Source: Actomonas aquatica | GTDB lineage: Bacteria; Verrucomicrobiota; Verrucomicrobiia; Opitutales; Opitutaceae | Length of the DNA: 64,000 bases | Direction: 5' to 3' | Assembly (NCBI RefSeq): GCF_019679435.2 | Contig: NZ_CP139781.1 | Location: forward strand, 2,852,001 to 2,916,000 | Shown: positions 46,082 to 55,719 of the stretch, one piece after another | Layout: the number at the start of each line of letters is the position of its first letter | Position numbering within the stretch: position 1 is the first letter of the stretch | The notes under the pieces: generated by a model | The model's input: the letters and a program-made list of their open reading frames with translations, nothing else | Database searches by the model: none | Told to the model about the DNA's origin: nothing | Translations under genes and position numbers: made by a program

Positions 46082-46657
46082 CTACCCGCGATCGAAGTCG
46101 TAGAGCAGTAGGTCGAAGATTTCCTGATACTCCGGCACCGTCATGTCGTTGCACCAGATTTGGAAATACATGACCGCCCCGCGGATGACCTTCACGCCGG
46201 TCACGACATGCATAAACCCGTCAGGCGGTAGTTCACTCACCTTCCGCGCCCGGGCGTCGGAGAACACACAATACACGCCGGAACCTTCTTCCGGCACCAA
46301 GGCCTGCCATCGGTAGTCCTGCTCCTTCGACTGCGACAAAAACATCGAGCTATTTTGCACGACCAGATTCCGCTGCCACTCGGTCTTGCTCGCCTCGGCC
46401 GGAACCTCACCGGAGATGTAAACGCGCAAGGAGATACGCCACACCGGGTTGAGCATTTCGATGAGCGTGACGCCTTGGGAATCCGTCTCCTGCTCAAAGG
46501 AATATCCCAACGGCACCCGAGTGCTGAGCTTCACCCGTTGCCCCGCTGTGAAGGATTCCGTGCGGGATTGCCCCTGCGCCGTTGTGGCCACCGCGGCCCC
46601 CAGCACCCACAGCACCACGCCCCACATCTGCGACGAACGTTTCCACTTCATCCTCAT
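46082..46657 (-). CDS. Secreted protein of unknown function
   Basis: The 191 residues begin with a basic stretch and hydrophobic signal (MWGVVLWVLGAAVATTAQGQ). A mixed alpha/beta domain follows, with VPLGYSFEQETDSQG, WRISLRVYISGEV and MHVVTGVKVIRGAVMYFQIW. Two cysteines occur, in VYCVFSD and IWCNDM. I do not recognise a family; the layout is that of a small periplasmic domain. It is convergent with the porin gene and stands next to the secreted paralogue at 46.9 kb. Confidence 0.65.
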   Translation of the reverse strand: MRMKWKRSSQMWGVVLWVLGAAVATTAQGQSRTESFTAGQRVKLSTRVPLGYSFEQETDSQGVTLIEMLNPVWRISLRVYISGEVPAEASKTEWQRNLVVQNSSMFLSQSKEQDYRWQALVPEEGSGVYCVFSDARARKVSELPPDGFMHVVTGVKVIRGAVMYFQIWCNDMTVPEYQEIFDLLLYDFDRG

Positions 46658-46855
46658 GGCTACTAGGATCTAACCAATCCGGCGTCGGGTCCAAGCCTCG
46701 ACACCAATCGTTGCACAACCCCCGCAGGCATTCGCCGGGCGCCCTATTTTCACTCACCGACCGGCGGCTAAAAACGGACAGTCAATCGCGCGCGGAGTTG
46801 CGCAACCGAACCAAGGACGTTCGCTGAGGCCAGCTTACCCCTCCCCCCAACCTTC

Positions 46856-47821
46856 ATGGACCGCCCCCTACTCCCCCCTTTCGCGGACCGGCGCGTGCGC
46901 ACGTTGCTGGCCTACTTCGCCGGACTGACCTTGTTGTTGCCTCTCGCCCAAGCCAACCGCCGCGTCGCCGTCAAAGCCACTGCCGAAGACGACTACGTGG
47001 CCGAGCGCTACGACGCCAACGGCAACCGTATCGCCCAAACCTACGTCTTCCTTGAAGGCACCTTCCACGGCGGCGCGATTCGTGATCGCTCCCTCGAACG
47101 GGCCGAGATCCAAGAGATCGCCCGCACCCTCGCCCCCTATCTGGCCGAGAAAGATTTTCTTCCCACCGATGACGCGGGCAATGCCGACATCGTGATCGCC
47201 ATTCACTGGGGCACCACCGTGTCCCTGAAGCACAACTCCGACTACGTCTCGGAGCTCATGATTCAGGCCCGCGACCGGCAAATGGAAGCGCAGGAGTTTT
47301 ACCAGAACACCTATATGGAGGACGGCGAAGAGACCATTCCCACCGACTACGCTCAGGGCCTCCTGCAAGATTCCGCCCGTCAAGCCGCCGAAGCGCCCGA
47401 CTACGAATGGGCACGCCTCGCGTCCACCCGCTCCGAGCGCGACTTCGAAAACCGCCCTACCGCCACCCTGCTCGGCTTTTCCGATGTGCTCAATCGCGAC
47501 ATGAGTCGCGCCGTCATGGGCGAAGACGCCCGCACCGTGAACGCCATGCTGGAGGAGGATCGATACTTCGTCGTGCTCGCCGCCTACGACCTCAAAAATC
47601 GCGGCGAGGACGGCACCCCGCAACGTCTCTGGGTCGCCCGTCTCAGCACGCGCTCCGCCGGCACCAACTTCACCGAAGCGCTCGATACTTTGGGCGAAGT
47701 CGGCAGCAACTATTTCGGTGAACACCACCCCGACCTCGCCATCGAGCGCAAGCCCGTGAAGGTGCAAAACGCCGAGGTCGAAGTCGGCGATCCCATCGTC
47801 GTCGAAGACCCACAAAACTAA
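46856..47821 (+). CDS. Secreted protein, paralogue A of a local family
   Basis: The 321-residue protein starts with a signal segment (VRTLLAYFAGLTLLLPLAQA). Conserved blocks shared with the gene at 55984-56973 are VKATAEDDYVAERYD, YVFLEGTFHGGAIRDRSLER, LAPYLAEKDFLPTD, ADIVIAIHWGT, TATLLGFSDVLN, EDARTVNAMLEEDRYFVVLA, SAGTNFTEAL, and the tail NAEVEVGDPIVVEDPQN. The ADIVIAIHWG strand resembles the core of DUF4136-like periplasmic domains, but I cannot name the family. No enzyme motif is visible. The context of neighbouring secreted proteins suggests an envelope role. Confidence 0.75.
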   Translation: MDRPLLPPFADRRVRTLLAYFAGLTLLLPLAQANRRVAVKATAEDDYVAERYDANGNRIAQTYVFLEGTFHGGAIRDRSLERAEIQEIARTLAPYLAEKDFLPTDDAGNADIVIAIHWGTTVSLKHNSDYVSELMIQARDRQMEAQEFYQNTYMEDGEETIPTDYAQGLLQDSARQAAEAPDYEWARLASTRSERDFENRPTATLLGFSDVLNRDMSRAVMGEDARTVNAMLEEDRYFVVLAAYDLKNRGEDGTPQRLWVARLSTRSAGTNFTEALDTLGEVGSNYFGEHHPDLAIERKPVKVQNAEVEVGDPIVVEDPQN

Positions 47822-47926
47822 AACGCCGGAGACAACAGAGCCAAATTGCCCTTGCCGTTTTGGGCATCGGAAAACTCTGTGGGGAACTGACGCGAACTGG
47901 CCCTTCGTTAACCCCTTCCCCCCGCC

Positions 47927-49579
47927 ATGCCCTCCCGTTTTTCGGCCACTCGGATCGTCGCCCCGTTTCCTCTGATCGCAGTGCTGCTCGCGGCGAACGC
48001 GCGGGGCCAAGAGACGCCCTTCGAGCTGAATACGTCGACAGTGCAGCTCCGTGAGTTCGCCATCACCGAGCGCCGCGCCCCCGATGCCCCCGAGGAGGTG
48101 TGGGACTGGCGCAGCGGCACCGTCGATGACATCGAATTCATCAGCAGCGCCAGCGAAGAGCGCACCGAAAAGCTCGTCACGCACCTCGGTGAGTTCGCCA
48201 ACCTGCTACACTGGCTGATTCCGCAGTGGCCGCGCCCCGCCGACCCACCTCTGCGCCTCATCATTTGTGGTTCCCGGGGCACGTTTGCCGAGCTGCGGCC
48301 CGTGACCACCGACGACGCTCGACCGGATACCCTCAGCGCCTACTACCACGGCTACCGGCACAGCTATGCCGTTATCGATGACAACGACGGATTGCAGGTC
48401 TGGGACTGGCAGCCCGTGACTTTTACAGCGACCCAGATTTCTGATCGGCCTTTCACCAACCGGGGCACCGGGCCCTTTCTGCGGTTTGCTCCGACCACCG
48501 ATTTTGGGCAGATGGGATTCGGCACCAATACCACGGAGCTGCTCGAACGGGAATACGTCCGCCACCTGCTGCTGAGCCAAGGATGGAGCAGTCCCGCGTG
48601 GTTTACCGAGGGCATGGCTCGTCTCGTCGCCACCGCCAAAGTCGACGGCGATCGCGTGCGTATTGGTCGGCTGGATACGGTCCAGATGGGCGAATTCGGC
48701 CAAACCGCATCCGAGCTCAGTCTGCGCTTCCACCGCCAGGCCATGAAACCCCTCATGGAGCTGTTCACCGTCAACTACGACAGCCCCGACTATCTCAACG
48801 CGCGCGGCAGCAAGTTCTCGGACCAGTCGCTGGCTTTCGTGCACTACAGTCTCTACGGCGCGAAAGGACGTTATCAGGCCGCGCTGCTCAACTGGCTGGG
48901 ACGCCTGCAGATCGATGCTCCGAGCGAAGCCGCGTTCCGCGAGTGTTTTGGCACGAGCACGAGTTCCTTCGGCGCCCAACTTCGCGGCTACTTCGATGGC
49001 GGACTCTACCGCTCACCCGTCACCTCGGCCGACGACCTCCCGACCGCCCCCGAGTTGGTCATCGGGCCCGCCGATCCCGCGCAGGTCGCCGTCTTCAAGG
49101 CCGAAACGCAGGCGCTGGCCGGTCGCGCTGTCGAGGCGTCCGCCCTGCTCGAATCCTCGCTCGCCAATGGTTTCGCGAACTTCGCCCTACACGTCGCTCG
49201 CGCCGAACTGGCGTTGGCCGCACGCGACTATGAGACTGCCGCCGCCGCGCTCGCGACTGCCAGCTCCCTCGACGAACCGCTCTCCGATGAATACCGCGCG
49301 GCGCGTCTGGAACTCGAAGTCAGAAGCGAACCCGCGCTCGACTCCGCGACAGCCAAACGCCTCCTCATCGATGCCCTGCAACTGCAGCAGCAACTCCCGG
49401 GGCAGAATCTCCGCTTCACCACCTTGTTGGCGGAAATTTTCCTCCGCTCGCCTCTCAAGCCCGACGAAGCATTCGTGAATCTGCTGGAGACGCGCGCCGC
49501 CAACCTTCCGCCCAACGCCGAGCTCACTGCAGTGATTCAACAGGTGCGCGCCAAAGCAGGCGGCAGCTTCTCGCCCTGA
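47927..49579 (+). CDS. Secreted protein with degenerate gluzincin-like domain and TPR-like tail
   Basis: The 550-residue protein has a signal peptide (PLIAVLLAANARGQ). The N-terminal region includes LRLIICGSRGTFAEL. The block LEREYVRHLLLSQGW-SPAWFTEGMARLVA follows the pattern of DUF1570/peptidase-MA-like gluzincins (HExxH ... PxWFxEG). The first His and Glu of HExxH are replaced (EYVRH), so zinc peptidase activity is doubtful. A tail of helical pairs (about 390-540; ALHVARAELALAARDYETAA) looks TPR-like. It may be a binding rather than catalytic protein. It is 105 bp after paralogue A, on the same strand. Confidence 0.65.
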   Translation: MPSRFSATRIVAPFPLIAVLLAANARGQETPFELNTSTVQLREFAITERRAPDAPEEVWDWRSGTVDDIEFISSASEERTEKLVTHLGEFANLLHWLIPQWPRPADPPLRLIICGSRGTFAELRPVTTDDARPDTLSAYYHGYRHSYAVIDDNDGLQVWDWQPVTFTATQISDRPFTNRGTGPFLRFAPTTDFGQMGFGTNTTELLEREYVRHLLLSQGWSSPAWFTEGMARLVATAKVDGDRVRIGRLDTVQMGEFGQTASELSLRFHRQAMKPLMELFTVNYDSPDYLNARGSKFSDQSLAFVHYSLYGAKGRYQAALLNWLGRLQIDAPSEAAFRECFGTSTSSFGAQLRGYFDGGLYRSPVTSADDLPTAPELVIGPADPAQVAVFKAETQALAGRAVEASALLESSLANGFANFALHVARAELALAARDYETAAAALATASSLDEPLSDEYRAARLELEVRSEPALDSATAKRLLIDALQLQQQLPGQNLRFTTLLAEIFLRSPLKPDEAFVNLLETRAANLPPNAELTAVIQQVRAKAGGSFSP

Positions 49580-49627
49580 GATAGGGTCGTGGGGCGAGAT
49601 TGGTCATCACGGGTGCATGCCGCCCAC

Positions 49628-50887
49628 TCAGCGGTCGTCGCCGCTACCACGCAGGCGTCGCACAGATTCCAGCGCAAGCTCGTTGCCCTCGTCGGCAGCG
49701 AGCTCATACCAGCGCAGTGCTTCCGCCACGTCGGCCTCAGCACCAATGCCCCGCTCCAACAGGAAACCCATGTTGCTCATCGCCACCACGTGCCCCTTCT
49801 CCGCCGCCCGGCGCGTCCACTCCAGGCAAGCCTCTTCATCATGCTCCACGCCTTGCCCCTTAAAATACATCAGGCCCAAGGCACTCATCGCTGACGCGTG
49901 TCCCCACTCGGCGGCAGAGTTCAGCAGCGTGAAGGCCTGGGCGAGGTCATCCTCCGACGGGTCGTCGCTCATCATCAGTTCGTTGGCTCGCTGGAAACGA
50001 GTCGCCGCCACGTAGTCGCGCGCCTCGTGCAACCGTTGCATCAGGTTCTCGGCCAAGGATTGCAAGGTCCCCACTTTCTCGGCCGCGGCCGCCAGCAGGA
50101 GCGCATCCTGCCTCGTCGTGGCTTCCTCCACTTCGAGCTGGAAGTTCTCCTGTTCAATCAGCGCATCCACCACTTCTTTGCGATGGAGCAGCGTGACCTG
50201 ACGCGAGACTTCCTCGTCCGCCTCGATTGCGCCAAACGCATTGGGGATCAATCCAAAGGCCGCCCACAACGCTTGCTGTGACTTGGGCGTCAGCCGCTCG
50301 GCAAACGGCCCCGAGATGAAATGCAGCTCCTCCATCCGCGCATGCACGGTGAACGGATAGGATTGGTCGTCCGATTGAAACGAGCCTTCGAGCAGCCCCA
50401 CGTCATAGCGGCCCTGCAGCGGAAACTTGCCGCCTTGGAAAAAGATCATGCCCGACACCGCCGAAGTATCCGGGGCCTGACTCAGCAACAGCTGCACGCC
50501 CTTGCCTTCCCAATGTCCCCAGATGTTGTCCGGCACCGCCACCCGCTGCAGGCGAATGTCGCCGCTGTCCCGCGCGATGATCAGCGTTTTTCCATCAGCC
50601 GAGACCCGACACACAAACGGCGCCGCCGCTCCCGCCTCATCGTAAAACTCCCCTTCCAACTGCTGCGGTGTGGGCGTCGCCTGCAGGGTGTAGTCACGTG
50701 GACCAATACGCAGCGTGCCGGTGTAGCGCTCATCGTCGGCCAGCAGACGCAAGGCCACCTCGACCTGCGCGTGTTTACCGGCGTAAACGCCCTTGTAGGG
50801 CGCACTCGCGGCGAAGGGGTTTTGCGCGGCGAGCGGCACCGCGCCCAGCAGGGCGGATAAAAGAGCAAGAGCGAGACGTCGGGTCAT
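49628..50887 (-). CDS. Secreted Sel1-repeat protein
   Basis: The 419-residue protein begins with signal peptide TRRLALALLSALLGAVPLAAQ. The first half is beta-rich (YKGVYAGKHAQVEVALRLL, GTLRIGPRDYTLQATPTPQQ). A helical linker follows at about 230-310. The last 105 residues contain about three Sel1/TPR-like repeats (GHASAMSALGLMYFKGQGV, AAEKGHVVAMSNMGFLLERG, YELAADEGNELALESVRRL). Such repeats mediate protein binding. The ATG at 50887 is chosen because the open frame upstream to 51805 is antisense noise over the neighbouring gene. It is 20 bp downstream of the 596-residue secreted protein, so probably in one operon with it. Confidence 0.78.
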   Translation of the reverse strand: MTRRLALALLSALLGAVPLAAQNPFAASAPYKGVYAGKHAQVEVALRLLADDERYTGTLRIGPRDYTLQATPTPQQLEGEFYDEAGAAAPFVCRVSADGKTLIIARDSGDIRLQRVAVPDNIWGHWEGKGVQLLLSQAPDTSAVSGMIFFQGGKFPLQGRYDVGLLEGSFQSDDQSYPFTVHARMEELHFISGPFAERLTPKSQQALWAAFGLIPNAFGAIEADEEVSRQVTLLHRKEVVDALIEQENFQLEVEEATTRQDALLLAAAAEKVGTLQSLAENLMQRLHEARDYVAATRFQRANELMMSDDPSEDDLAQAFTLLNSAAEWGHASAMSALGLMYFKGQGVEHDEEACLEWTRRAAEKGHVVAMSNMGFLLERGIGAEADVAEALRWYELAADEGNELALESVRRLRGSGDDR

Positions 50888-50907
50888 GGGCGTGAAGGGG
50901 CTGAAAG

Positions 50908-52698
50908 CTACAGCCGCAAATGCGACGGCAGAGGCTTGGTGGTTTTGTCCGCAAGAAAGGCCAGAGCCTCGGCTCGCGTGTGGAAATAATGCGTCTTGAT
51001 CGAGACGCCATCGCTGTGGAACTCCGCGGTCACGGGCACCCGCGTCAGCAAACTCGACTGCACCAACGCCTGCCATTCCCGCATCGCGACCTCCTCCTCC
51101 GCGCTCAAGGTAAAGGGCTCGCGCGGGCGCTCGGACACCGGCAACTCCTGCATTTCGCTGTAGACCGGGAAATCCCCGCGCGCCTGCAACCGCGCCCACA
51201 GCTCGGTCCGCTCCGCGTCGCGCACCGACTGCGCCTGCCGATTGCGTTCCGCCCGCTCGCGCGCCTCGCGTTCGCGTCGCGCCTCGACCTGCGCCCGAAA
51301 CGCCGGGTCGTTGCGCATGCGGTCCCGGAATTTGTCGGTGGAGAGCCGCAGGCCGCGGATCTCCGGCAGGAAGGGATCGTCGAGGTTGAGGTGGCGGTTC
51401 GCTTCGAGCACCACATAAACCAGCGTCGTCACCCCGCGCGAAATCTCGTCCGCCTCGCGCTCGGCCGCGGCCTTTGCCTGCCGGGTGGCCAACGCATCCT
51501 CCGCCGCCGCGAAGGGGTCGCGAACCGGAGCCGATCGCTGACCACTTTCCGGCTCCTCGATCTCGGAAGCGGTCGAAGCGACCTGCTCCTGCTCCGCCAC
51601 CGCAAAAGGATCGAAGGTCGGCGCGGATCCAGCGACCGCACCTGCGGCCTCGCCCGCTGCGTCTTCGGCATTGTCCTCCGCCAGTTCCGTCGCCTCCGGC
51701 ACGTCCTCGATCAGTTGATCCGTCATCAACCGCTCGGCGCGCGCCGACACAAACGACGCCGGACTCCGCCCGGGCATGAGCGGTGCCTCCAGGAGCGTCA
51801 CCCACGTCTCCCCTTCCCGCAGTTTGGTCGTGAAAGCGCGCTCCTCATTCAAAAACGGGTAGTCGACCGTGAGCTCCACGGCGGCCACATCCCGCGGCAC
51901 CTGCTCCGCGGGGATGCCCGCGGGCAGAAACTCCATCGTCAGCCGCACCGCCTCGTAACTTTTGCCCATCACCCGCACCTGCAGTTTCTCCACCCGGCCC
52001 CGGCCTCCCTGCGTCCAGCGTATCGCTTTTTCGAATACCCAGCCGCTGTGCTCAAACTCCGGCGCGGGGATGTCGGCGTCACCCACCAGCTTGTCGATCG
52101 CCGCCTGAATGCGGTCGACCGCCAAGGCCTCCTCCAAATCGGACCGCCCGTCTTGCGGACGCTTGATCGAGTCACCGACAAACGAATCGAACGGCATGCC
52201 CGGTTTCCACCCGAGCAATGCCCGCGCCGAGATGACCTCGAGATTCGTCAACGCGAAGCCCGCTTTAAAAATCGCCTTGGCTTCCTGCTCGCTCAGATGG
52301 CCGCCCGCACCATCGAGGAAAAACTCATCCCAATCGGGCGAACCGGGAAAATCCGAGCTGAACCCTTTGTGCGCTGCCGGCACCATCGGTTCACATTCGA
52401 TCCACGCCGCGATCGCTCGGCCGCCCTGCGCCACTTGGGCGCGAAATTTCACCACCCCCAGATCCTGCGTCAAATCCACCGGTTCCCACGCCATCACATA
52501 CATCTGGATCGGCTCGCCCAGAAAGGTGTCGAATTTGTAGCGCAATCGCAGTGTGCCGAGGTTGTGTCCCCGATCGGATTGCGCCTGCTCGATGGCCAAC
52601 TCTCCCTTGTAAGTGTGGGGTCCGGCCCGTCCGACCGACGTCCCCCACCCCGCGAGCAGCACCCACGCCCCGATCAACCAGCTGACTCGTCGGACCAT
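50908..52698 (-). CDS. Secreted protein of unknown function
   Basis: The 596 residues carry a signal segment (RRVSWLIGAWVLLAGWG). A beta-rich N-terminal region contains HTYKGELAIEQAQSDRGHN. An acidic Ala/Glu-rich linker spans about 330-410. A highly charged helix follows, AFRAQVEARREREARERAER, probably a coiled coil (about 475-500). The C-terminal strand-helix segment is VSIKTHYFHTRAEALAFLAD. No known catalytic motif is seen. The following Sel1 gene is 20 bp away. A plus-strand frame of similar length over the same bases is antisense noise. Confidence 0.65.
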   Translation of the reverse strand: MVRRVSWLIGAWVLLAGWGTSVGRAGPHTYKGELAIEQAQSDRGHNLGTLRLRYKFDTFLGEPIQMYVMAWEPVDLTQDLGVVKFRAQVAQGGRAIAAWIECEPMVPAAHKGFSSDFPGSPDWDEFFLDGAGGHLSEQEAKAIFKAGFALTNLEVISARALLGWKPGMPFDSFVGDSIKRPQDGRSDLEEALAVDRIQAAIDKLVGDADIPAPEFEHSGWVFEKAIRWTQGGRGRVEKLQVRVMGKSYEAVRLTMEFLPAGIPAEQVPRDVAAVELTVDYPFLNEERAFTTKLREGETWVTLLEAPLMPGRSPASFVSARAERLMTDQLIEDVPEATELAEDNAEDAAGEAAGAVAGSAPTFDPFAVAEQEQVASTASEIEEPESGQRSAPVRDPFAAAEDALATRQAKAAAEREADEISRGVTTLVYVVLEANRHLNLDDPFLPEIRGLRLSTDKFRDRMRNDPAFRAQVEARREREARERAERNRQAQSVRDAERTELWARLQARGDFPVYSEMQELPVSERPREPFTLSAEEEVAMREWQALVQSSLLTRVPVTAEFHSDGVSIKTHYFHTRAEALAFLADKTTKPLPSHLRL

Positions 52699-52752
52699 GT
52701 GAGCGGGGTCTAGCCACCCCCTCCGCGTGAGACAACCCCTTAGGCCCTATCG

Positions 52753-52765
52753 CCCCGTGGAGGGG
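52753..52765 (+). promoter_or_regulatory. Third CCCC-N5-GGGG element, upstream of the epimerase gene
   Basis: CCCCGTGGAGGGG differs by one or two bases from the cores at 2879-2891 and 26308-26322 (minus strand). It lies 123 bp upstream of the epimerase ATG. Twenty-one bases later TAAATA (52787-52792) could serve as a -10 box, a spacing similar to that before the giant gene. Confidence 0.35.
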
Positions 52766-52888
52766 GAGTAACGCCGGCAACTTTCATAAATATTCATCGC
52801 GACCCTGCCCGGCTATTCGACGCAATAATGAGCAGGCGATGCGTCTTCCGGCGTATCCACGCTTTCACTTCACCCCTCCTCGCGACGT

Positions 52889-53737
52889 ATGAAACTCGGT
52901 ATTCACGCCTACGCTTGGTGTTCGCAATGGACCAATGACACCCTCGACCTCATCGACCGGGTCGCGGGTCTGGGTCTCGACTTCATCGAGATCCCGTTGA
53001 TGTGCCTCGACACCTTTGACGCTCCCGCCATCAAAGCCCGCCTCGACGCCGTCGGACTCGGAGCCGTCACCTCCACAGTGCTGCTGGCCGACACCGACAT
53101 CACCAGCGACGACCCCGCCGTGCGCGAACGCGGTCGCGCCTACCTCGAAGATTGTGTGCGCGCCACCGCCGCCATCGGCGCCAGCAGCTTCTCCGGCGTC
53201 ATCTACTCCCGCCACCCCGGCAGCCTACGCGCCCGCCCCACCGAGGAGCATTGGCAACGCTCCGCCGACGGCCTCCGCCCCGCCGCCAAACTCGCGGGCG
53301 AGCTCGGCGTGCTCGTCGGAATCGAGCCGGTGAACCGCTACGAGAGTTATCTCATCAACACCTGCGCCCAAGCCCGCGAACTCATGGCACGCATCGATGC
53401 GCCGGCCATGCGCATCCACCTCGATACCTACCACATGAACATCGAGGAAAAGAGTTTCGCCGATGCCACCCTCCTCGCCGGCTCCGATCTCATTCACTAC
53501 CACCTCTGCGAAAATGACCGCGGGATTCCCGGCACCGGCCAGGTCGATTGGGACGGCATCTTCCGCTCCCTCGCCGCCTTGAACTACCAGGGCAACGCCG
53601 CCCTCGAGAGCTTCGTCGACAACACCGACAACATGAACACGTGGGTGTGGCGCCAACTCGCCCCCGACGGCGACACCTTGCTGCGCGAAGGCGTGGACTT
53701 CATCCGCCGCAAACAACGCGAACACGGGCTGCTTTGA
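52889..53737 (+). CDS. Sugar isomerase/epimerase (AP-endonuclease-2-like TIM barrel; tagatose/psicose 3-epimerase type)
   Basis: The 282-residue TIM barrel starts KLGIHAYAWCSQWTND and carries the four metal ligands of the ketose 3-epimerase group: Glu146 (GIEPVNRYE), Asp179 (HLDTYHMNIEE), His205 (YHLCEND) and Glu240 (ALESF). The Arg211 region (NDRGIPGTGQVDWDGIF) is also typical. It probably interconverts a free ketose or acts on a related keto-sugar in the cytoplasm. Its stop overlaps the start of the next gene (TGATG), so the two are coupled. Substrate unknown. Confidence 0.85.
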   Translation: MKLGIHAYAWCSQWTNDTLDLIDRVAGLGLDFIEIPLMCLDTFDAPAIKARLDAVGLGAVTSTVLLADTDITSDDPAVRERGRAYLEDCVRATAAIGASSFSGVIYSRHPGSLRARPTEEHWQRSADGLRPAAKLAGELGVLVGIEPVNRYESYLINTCAQARELMARIDAPAMRIHLDTYHMNIEEKSFADATLLAGSDLIHYHLCENDRGIPGTGQVDWDGIFRSLAALNYQGNAALESFVDNTDNMNTWVWRQLAPDGDTLLREGVDFIRRKQREHGLL

Positions 53738-55704
53738 TGCGACGCTCCACCATTCTGGTCGGCTGGATTCTGGCTGCGGTCGCCGCCTGCGCGGCTCCGC
53801 GCATCGAAGAACTCGGCGTGCCCGTGCGCGGCGTGGGTTGGGTGCGCCTGCACCCCGGCACCGGCCCCGACGGCGAACCTTCCCTGCTCATTACCATGGC
53901 CCAACACAAGGACGGCGCGTTTGTCCTCGATGTGGATATGGAGACCGGCCACTGCCGCCAGTTCAACATCGGCCGCGACGAAGCGGCGCTCGCGCCCTCC
54001 AGCTATCGCAGCCCGCGCACCGGCGTGCTCTGGCTCGGCTCCGCTTATACCGGCCATCTTCACCGCTACGACCCGGCGCATCCGGAAAAGGGTTTCGAGG
54101 ACCTCGGGCCGGTCGACACCGACTACGCCACCTTCCCCACCGGCATCGCCGAGGGCCCCGACGGCCGCATCTACGTCGGCGCTTACCCGGGAGCCTGCCT
54201 CTCCGTCTACGATCCGGCTTCCGGCGAATGGACGCGCCACGGCCGCATGGATCCAGTCGACAAATACTACTACCCGCTCGTCGGCGACGACGGCACGGTC
54301 GCCGGTCAAATCAAGAGCACGCATTGGCGTATCGTCGCGTTTGACCCCGCCACCGGCCAACCGCACCGCGTGGGTCCACACATCGTCGAACCCACCGCCA
54401 ACAAACAGCGTTACCATTTCTACAAGGGCACCGACGGCCTGCTCTATCTCGACAGCTTCGCCGGCGCCTTCCGTATCCAAGGAACGGATGCGCTGCCGGT
54501 GGAACGCTCCGCCCTCCCGCCCGAACGACCGGCCGTGGAGGCCGCCTACGGCCACGGTTACCAACAGCTGCCCGCGCTGCCCGACGGACGCGTCGTGGAA
54601 TGGGCCGATCCCTACGACATCGACTTTCGCCGACTCCGCCTGCGCGATCCGGCCGACCCCAGTCGCGACACTGTGCTCGAGCTCGATTGGCAAGGCAGTG
54701 GCTCGGAACTCTGGACGCTGCACTTCGGCCCCGACGACCGCCTCTACGGCAGCAGCATGCTACCCGAGCGTTTCTTCGCCACCGAAGCGGACGGCGCCGA
54801 CATGATCGACTACGGCAGGGTGAGCCACTCCCTCGGCGAGGCCTACTCGATGATCAATCTCGACGACGGCACCATGGCGATCGCGTCCTACCCCAAGGGC
54901 CGCCTTTCGCTCTACGATCCGCGCCTGCCTTATCGCTTCGGCACCGGTCCCGGCGCCAACCCGCTCGACATCGGACCCACCGACAAAATCGGCGACCGGC
55001 CTCACGCGATGGCCACGACGCCCGATGGCCGCCTCTGGATCGCCTCCGCGCCGCAATACGGACTGATCGGCGGCACCTTGGCGTGGCGAAACCTGCAGAC
55101 GCTCGAGCACGGCAGTCACCGCCACATCATCGAGAACTGTTCACCCTTCAGCCTACTGTGGTTGCCCGAACTCGAACGCTTGTTGGTCGGGTTCATCGTC
55201 GAGCCCGGCACCGGCCGCGCGGCCGAAGTCGAGCGTGGTGGCTACGCCCTCTGGGACCCGGTCACCGACTCCGCCACCTACATCGGCGACTTCGGTGATG
55301 ACGCATTGGTCGGCGTAACCTCGCTCGCGCCCGGTCCCGACGGACTCGTTTACGCGATCAGTGCGCGCAATCCCCGCCTCGTCACGCACTACGATGCTCA
55401 ACCCGCGCCCAGTCGCCTGCTGCTACTCGACCCGGCCCAACAACGTGTCGTCGCGGCGGCGCCCATACCGGAGTCATTCGGTCCCATGCCGTTTGAAACG
55501 GCGAACACCCTGCGCTTCGACAGCGACGGCACGCTCTACGGCACGACAGCCCAAACCGTCTTCCGCATCCAACCCGGCACCGTCGAAATCGAAGAAGTCG
55601 CCCGCTTCACCGACGGTGATGCCACCGTGATCGGCCCCATTCGCGACGGTTGGCTCTACTTCGCCAGCATCTACCGGCTGCGCCGCCTGCAACTCGCGCC
55701 GTGA
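53737..55704 (+). CDS. Secreted beta-propeller-like protein
   Basis: The 655-residue protein begins RRSTILVGWILAAVAACAAP, a signal peptide. Repeated blade-like units follow, of the type GPDGRIYVGAYPGACLSVYD, GTDGLLYLDSFAG, TPDGRLWIASAPQYG, GPDGLVYAISARNPR and DSDGTLYGTTAQTVFR. These are typical of SMP-30/NHL/YVTN-type six- or seven-bladed propellers. The ATG at 53737 overlaps the epimerase stop; the earlier in-frame codons from 53548 are antisense or shifted frame over that gene. It may bind or process a sugar acid or lactone that the epimerase also handles, which is an inference from the coupling only. Confidence 0.75.
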   Translation: MRRSTILVGWILAAVAACAAPRIEELGVPVRGVGWVRLHPGTGPDGEPSLLITMAQHKDGAFVLDVDMETGHCRQFNIGRDEAALAPSSYRSPRTGVLWLGSAYTGHLHRYDPAHPEKGFEDLGPVDTDYATFPTGIAEGPDGRIYVGAYPGACLSVYDPASGEWTRHGRMDPVDKYYYPLVGDDGTVAGQIKSTHWRIVAFDPATGQPHRVGPHIVEPTANKQRYHFYKGTDGLLYLDSFAGAFRIQGTDALPVERSALPPERPAVEAAYGHGYQQLPALPDGRVVEWADPYDIDFRRLRLRDPADPSRDTVLELDWQGSGSELWTLHFGPDDRLYGSSMLPERFFATEADGADMIDYGRVSHSLGEAYSMINLDDGTMAIASYPKGRLSLYDPRLPYRFGTGPGANPLDIGPTDKIGDRPHAMATTPDGRLWIASAPQYGLIGGTLAWRNLQTLEHGSHRHIIENCSPFSLLWLPELERLLVGFIVEPGTGRAAEVERGGYALWDPVTDSATYIGDFGDDALVGVTSLAPGPDGLVYAISARNPRLVTHYDAQPAPSRLLLLDPAQQRVVAAAPIPESFGPMPFETANTLRFDSDGTLYGTTAQTVFRIQPGTVEIEEVARFTDGDATVIGPIRDGWLYFASIYRLRRLQLAP

Positions 55705-55719
55705 GACTCGCGGCGCTCA

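Noticed and set aside
50888-51805. N-terminal extension of the Sel1-repeat gene to a 725-residue protein
   Set aside because: The extension overlaps the upstream same-strand gene in another frame and is Gly/Ala/Arg low-complexity. The signal peptide begins at the ATG at 50887.
50920-52713. Plus-strand frame of 597 codons
   Set aside because: It is antisense to the 596-residue secreted protein, is rich in Arg/His/Leu as expected for a GC-rich shadow, and has no signal or motif.
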